IMG/VR virus record: IMGVR_UViG_3300027881_001080
Coordinates: 1 to 32,320 of that record
Source: a virus
Reading direction: 5' to 3' (one strand)
Length of the DNA stretch: 32,320 bases
In this document: positions 30,143 through 32,320 of the stretch, in pieces
Layout: each line of letters starts with the position of its first letter
Numbering within the stretch: the first letter of the stretch is position 1
Made by a program: the position numbers and the translations under genes
Notes under the pieces: model-generated
Seen by the model: only the letters and a program-made list of their open reading frames with translations
Told to the model about the DNA's origin: nothing
The model's database searches: none

Positions 30143-30157
30143 TTAACCATAACAAGA

Positions 30158-31290
30158 AATACCCCATCTTTTTTCTTAGTGACTCATCTAAAGAGGATAC
30201 CCCACTAACCGATAAAGGATTCAAATGTCAAAGACACCCCATAAATAGAGAAAGAACCAAGCTCGTTAATACCCCACAACGTGGAAGTGAACCAAATGAC
30301 TCTATTACTCACCGGATCAAAGTGAACCAAAAATTACAGATTCACCAATAGTAAGGAGTGAGCCCAGACCCAAGATTCCCCACCATAACCAGAGCGATCC
30401 AATAAATCGTGATTCCCCAAAACCAATAAGAGACCCAGAAAACCATAATACCACATAACCATTGAGGGAGTCATTTATGATAATACCCCACATTACGCGA
30501 ACGAGTCAATTAGACTAAATCCCTACAGTAAACAAACGAACCATGAATTGCCATTCCCCACAACGGATAAGTGACTCAAATTGTACAAAACCCCACAGCA
30601 TAAGAAGGACTCACTCCACTTAATACCCCACTACACCAGAAGGAGCCATTAGAGGAAAAACCCCCACATTGAAGAAGCGAACCAAGCGAATCAAAAACCC
30701 ATAATGCCCAAGTGATCCAAGGCATCTGAAACCCCACATTGAACTAGAGATTCAACGACATCAATACCCCAAATCAAATAAAAGATTCACCATACCCTAT
30801 TCCCCATTGACGATCTAAAGAACCAGCATGTGAAATCCCCCATATCGTCTCAGTGACTCAATTCCAGATCATACCCCAATGGGAGCGAAGGAGTCATAAA
30901 ACAAGTTACACCAAAAATACAAAACGAATTAGGGCATCAGAAACCCCACATCATGCGAATGACCCACAATGGATCAAACCCCAAACTAAATAAAGGGAGC
31001 CATCATAATTTAAATCCCCAAAGTTTGAAGAGCGACCCAGCTATCCGCAATTCCCCATACAAGTAGAGGGAGCCACATTAAAGGAACATACCAAAATCCC
31101 TGAGCGATCCAGGTAAAACCGAATCCCCATAATATTTAAGAGACCCACCAATAGAAAATACCCCAACTCAATACAGGGAGCCAAAATACGCTAAATCCCC
31201 ATCATTTCCATAGCGACCCCAAATGTTTAAACCCCCAACGGAGACTAGGGAGCCAAATAAACCAATCCCCCAATGTATGTAAGCGACCTG
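30158..31290 (+). ncRNA. TIGR-like tandem guide-RNA array, 32 units of about 36 nt
   Basis: A non-coding 1.13-kb array. Each unit is box 1 (consensus RAWWCCCCA), a spacer, box 2 (consensus ARNGANYCA) and a spacer. CCCC starts are found at 30162, 30200, 30237, 30272 and so on to 31267: 32 box-1 positions, 31 intervals, mean 35.6 nt (range 34-38). Twenty-five of the 32 keep CCCC. Spacers are mostly 9 nt (range about 7-11), and I saw no repeated spacer. Weak boxes lie at about 30304, 30905 and 31087. The boxes drift, yet the phase is kept. This fits TIGR arrays, which are processed to 36-nt tigRNAs with two roughly 9-nt spacers. The R-N-G-A-N core of box 2 recalls box C (RUGAUGA). It is too short in repeat and too regular for CRISPR, and indels exclude a coding repeat. 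The same boxes flank the tas gene. Confidence 0.9.
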
Positions 31291-31291
31291 C

Positions 31292-31411
31292 CTACTTCTT
31301 CCCGGTCTTCAATGGCTCTTTCTGCCACCGGGGGGGTATACAAGCTATCTTGGTAGGCTTGGGTTGGGATACGTAGTTGTCCTGACTCTTGATGTTACTC
31401 TTCTTGCTCAT
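31292..31411 (-). CDS. Lys/Pro-rich micro-protein at the array end
   Basis: A 39-residue ATG-started frame on the strand opposite the array (SKKSNIKSQDNYVSQPKP, then CIPPRWQKEPLKTGKK). Its stop lies 1 nt beyond the last array box. Composition resembles the basic micro-protein at 18018. If transcribed, its message would run into the array antisense strand. No family; moderate support only. Confidence 0.4.
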   Translation of the reverse strand: MSKKSNIKSQDNYVSQPKPTKIACIPPRWQKEPLKTGKK

Positions 31412-31455
31412 ATCCCCACTGAAAGGACCAAGGGGATACCCGTCAACCTTCAATA

Positions 31456-31486
31456 TTGACTTTTACCAACCACAGCCCTGTATAAT
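31456..31486 (+). promoter_or_regulatory. Promoter of the tail/fibre gene (leaderless layout)
   Basis: TTGACT (31456-31461), 19 nt, perfect TATAAT (31481-31486), 9 nt, ATG at 31496. Transcription should start 2-4 nt before the ATG, leaving no room for a ribosome binding site. Confidence 0.75.
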
Positions 31487-31495
31487 ACTTTCATT

Positions 31496-32320
31496 ATGTC
31501 AGTAACCGCTTCCAAAGTTTTAAATAAAGATAAAGTAATAGTATTTAAAAACCCCGGAGAAACTCCAAAGTACGCGGAAAAAGAAGAGTTTCTTACAGGG
31601 GCCATACAATCAGCCTTCCCAATAGCACAACAGGAAATCCTGGAGGGAACCGTAGTCGTAAATCCAGGAGACAATGCAATAAACGGCTCCAACACTTTCT
31701 TTACCAAGCATTTCAAACGGGGAGATGTTATATTTTCCGAGGGGAATTACCTCCTCATAGCAGAAGTTGAAAGTGATACCGTTCTAGGGCTCTTCGATGA
31801 CTCCACCGTATCTCTGGCTAATACACAGTACAAAAACGGCGGCCCAATACAAGAGTTCCTGGACGCAGAAGGGAATCGAATCGGAGCCTTGTCAGAAAAT
31901 GGACTGGTGATGGACAAAGCTTCACGGTTTCAAGAACTAAGGGCAAACTCCTCAGACCCTAACGACGCCAGGGTCCCATACATAACGGGAACCTTAACAA
32001 TCACTTTGGGAAGCCCCAACGTAGTTGGAGTTGGAACCAAGTTCATAGAGGAAGTAAAAGAGGGCCAAGTGTTGTGGGTAGAGGATGCAAATGCGTTTCT
32101 ACTGGTAGATGCCATTAACTCCGACACCTCTATAGGTCTTCTATTCCCATTCCCAGGAGCCACAACGCCAGGGTCGAAGGCAAAGTTCCTGCCGAATCCA
32201 ATAAGAGTTATAAACAGCCTCGGGGAACTTGTCCTGGACATACCAGCAACGGGAAAGATGTTTAACGCTACGGGATTGCAGATGGTTGCACTCGGCACAT
32301 CTGAACCAACCATAGGTCTT
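31496..32320 (+). CDS. Tail/fibre-type structural protein (partial, runs off the window)
   Basis: Open for 275 codons to the window end. Two beta-rich repeats are visible: residues about 50-102 (GTVVVNPGDNAINGSNTFF, FKRGDVIFSEGNYLLIAEV, ESDTVLGLF) and about 164-214 (GTLTITLGSPNVVGVGTKF, VKEGQVLWVEDANAFLLVD, NSDTSIGLL). Both follow 'G-T-hydrophobic strand-N-V-x-G-x-G-T-x-F-GD-x-h-SDT-x-h-x-L', a module common in phage tail fibre and baseplate proteins. Between them lies a DAEGNRIG...MDKASRFQELRAN region. It has its own leaderless promoter. The assignment as a virion tail component is from this module and is not more specific. Confidence 0.65.
   Translation, partial: MSVTASKVLNKDKVIVFKNPGETPKYAEKEEFLTGAIQSAFPIAQQEILEGTVVVNPGDNAINGSNTFFTKHFKRGDVIFSEGNYLLIAEVESDTVLGLFDDSTVSLANTQYKNGGPIQEFLDAEGNRIGALSENGLVMDKASRFQELRANSSDPNDARVPYITGTLTITLGSPNVVGVGTKFIEEVKEGQVLWVEDANAFLLVDAINSDTSIGLLFPFPGATTPGSKAKFLPNPIRVINSLGELVLDIPATGKMFNATGLQMVALGTSEPTIGL

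Noticed and set aside
30710-30720. Box 2 variant GTGATCCA as complement of the 16S rRNA 3' end
   Set aside because: It matches UGGAUCAC of 16S, but the matching positions are the ones that vary freely among the other boxes, so the match is chance.
30158-31290. CRISPR array
   Set aside because: Repeated parts are only 9 nt and drift between units, there are two different alternating boxes, and spacers are about 9 nt. CRISPR needs repeats of 23 nt or more, near-identical, with spacers of about 30 nt. No cas genes were seen.
30158-31290. Tandem-repeat coding sequence
   Set aside because: Spacing varies between 34 and 38 nt so no frame is kept, and stop codons occur in every frame on both strands.
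30158-31290. Replication-origin iterons or a partition centromere
   Set aside because: Iterons are a single repeated motif without two alternating boxes and 9-nt unique spacers, and the same two boxes flank an IS110/Nop-like gene. It cannot be fully excluded from sequence alone, but it explains less.
31405-31445. ATATCCCCA followed by AAGGACC after the array as an extra unit
   Set aside because: Spacing between boxes is about 4-5 nt rather than 9, and nothing fits at 36 nt on either side.
31450-31716. Leftward 88-residue frame opposite the tail gene start
   Set aside because: It is a shadow of the rightward structural gene, which has a perfect promoter and stays open for 275 codons.
30046-32320. 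Diversity-generating retroelement near the tail gene
   Set aside because: No reverse transcriptase and no template/variable repeat pair were seen; the repeated boxes do not resemble the tail gene.

Overview
The window is a piece of a tailed double-stranded DNA phage. It carries a head-packaging block (terminase, portal, scaffold, capsid), a replication and recombination block, and the start of a tail or fibre gene; no tRNA, rRNA or integrase was seen. The host is probably Gram-negative: there is a secreted outer-membrane beta-barrel whose signal peptide ends in an 'RAQ' cleavage site typical of Bacteroidota, a surface-glycan cassette, and A-rich leaders without a Shine-Dalgarno sequence before several start codons. 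Host identity beyond that is inference.

Layout. From 1 to 4756 a tightly overlapped leftward operon encodes nucleotide-sugar and glycan enzymes (3-keto-sugar aminotransferase, N-acetyltransferase, Gfo/Idh/MocA dehydrogenase, two glycosyltransferases, a methyltransferase-like protein, a sulfotransferase). Hairpins and terminators at about 4890-5115 separate it from the capsid gene. From 5146 to 14091 come capsid, scaffold-like protein, portal, three small proteins, large terminase and a probable small terminase, all leftward. From 14088 to 17626 there are a helicase-loader ATPase, a DnaD/winged-helix-like protein, the Nop/IS110-like Tas protein, a RuvC-like nuclease and two small proteins. A small rightward islet (17669-18167) precedes an ammonium transporter, a small protein and the outer-membrane barrel. 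From 20462 to 26555 lie an SNF2 helicase, two micro-genes, a SWIM zinc-finger protein, a UvrD-type helicase, a Rad50/SMC-like ATPase and an SSB-like protein. From 26605 to 28693 are secreted and membrane proteins and an AP2-like DNA-binding protein. At 28.7 kb transcription diverges, with small membrane proteins, the large array and the tail gene running rightward.

The outstanding feature is an RNA-guided system that matches the TIGR-Tas class (tandem interspaced guide RNA plus a Nop-domain Tas protein). The 1.13-kb non-coding stretch 30158-31290 is an array of 32 units with a mean period of 35.6 nt. Each unit is a 9-nt box (consensus RAWWCCCCA), a roughly 9-nt unique spacer, a second 9-nt box (ARNGANYCA) and another roughly 9-nt unique spacer. 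The protein at 15486-16376 has a coiled coil followed by an IS110/Nop-like C-terminal domain and no nuclease domain. The same boxes and spacing reappear in the two short gaps flanking that gene: about three units downstream (15389-15485) and about two degenerate units upstream (16387-16465), all in the sense direction of the gene. This ties the gene to the distant large array by sequence. A separate RuvC-like nuclease gene sits directly upstream of the Tas gene, in the same order as the two halves of an IS110 transposase.

Promoters seen here share a layout: a TTGAC-like -35, an 18-19 nt spacer, a -10, and a start codon only 7-11 nt further on, which implies leaderless or nearly leaderless mRNAs. 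The large array has its own such promoter directly upstream, just after a strong terminator, so it is probably made as a dedicated guide-precursor RNA.
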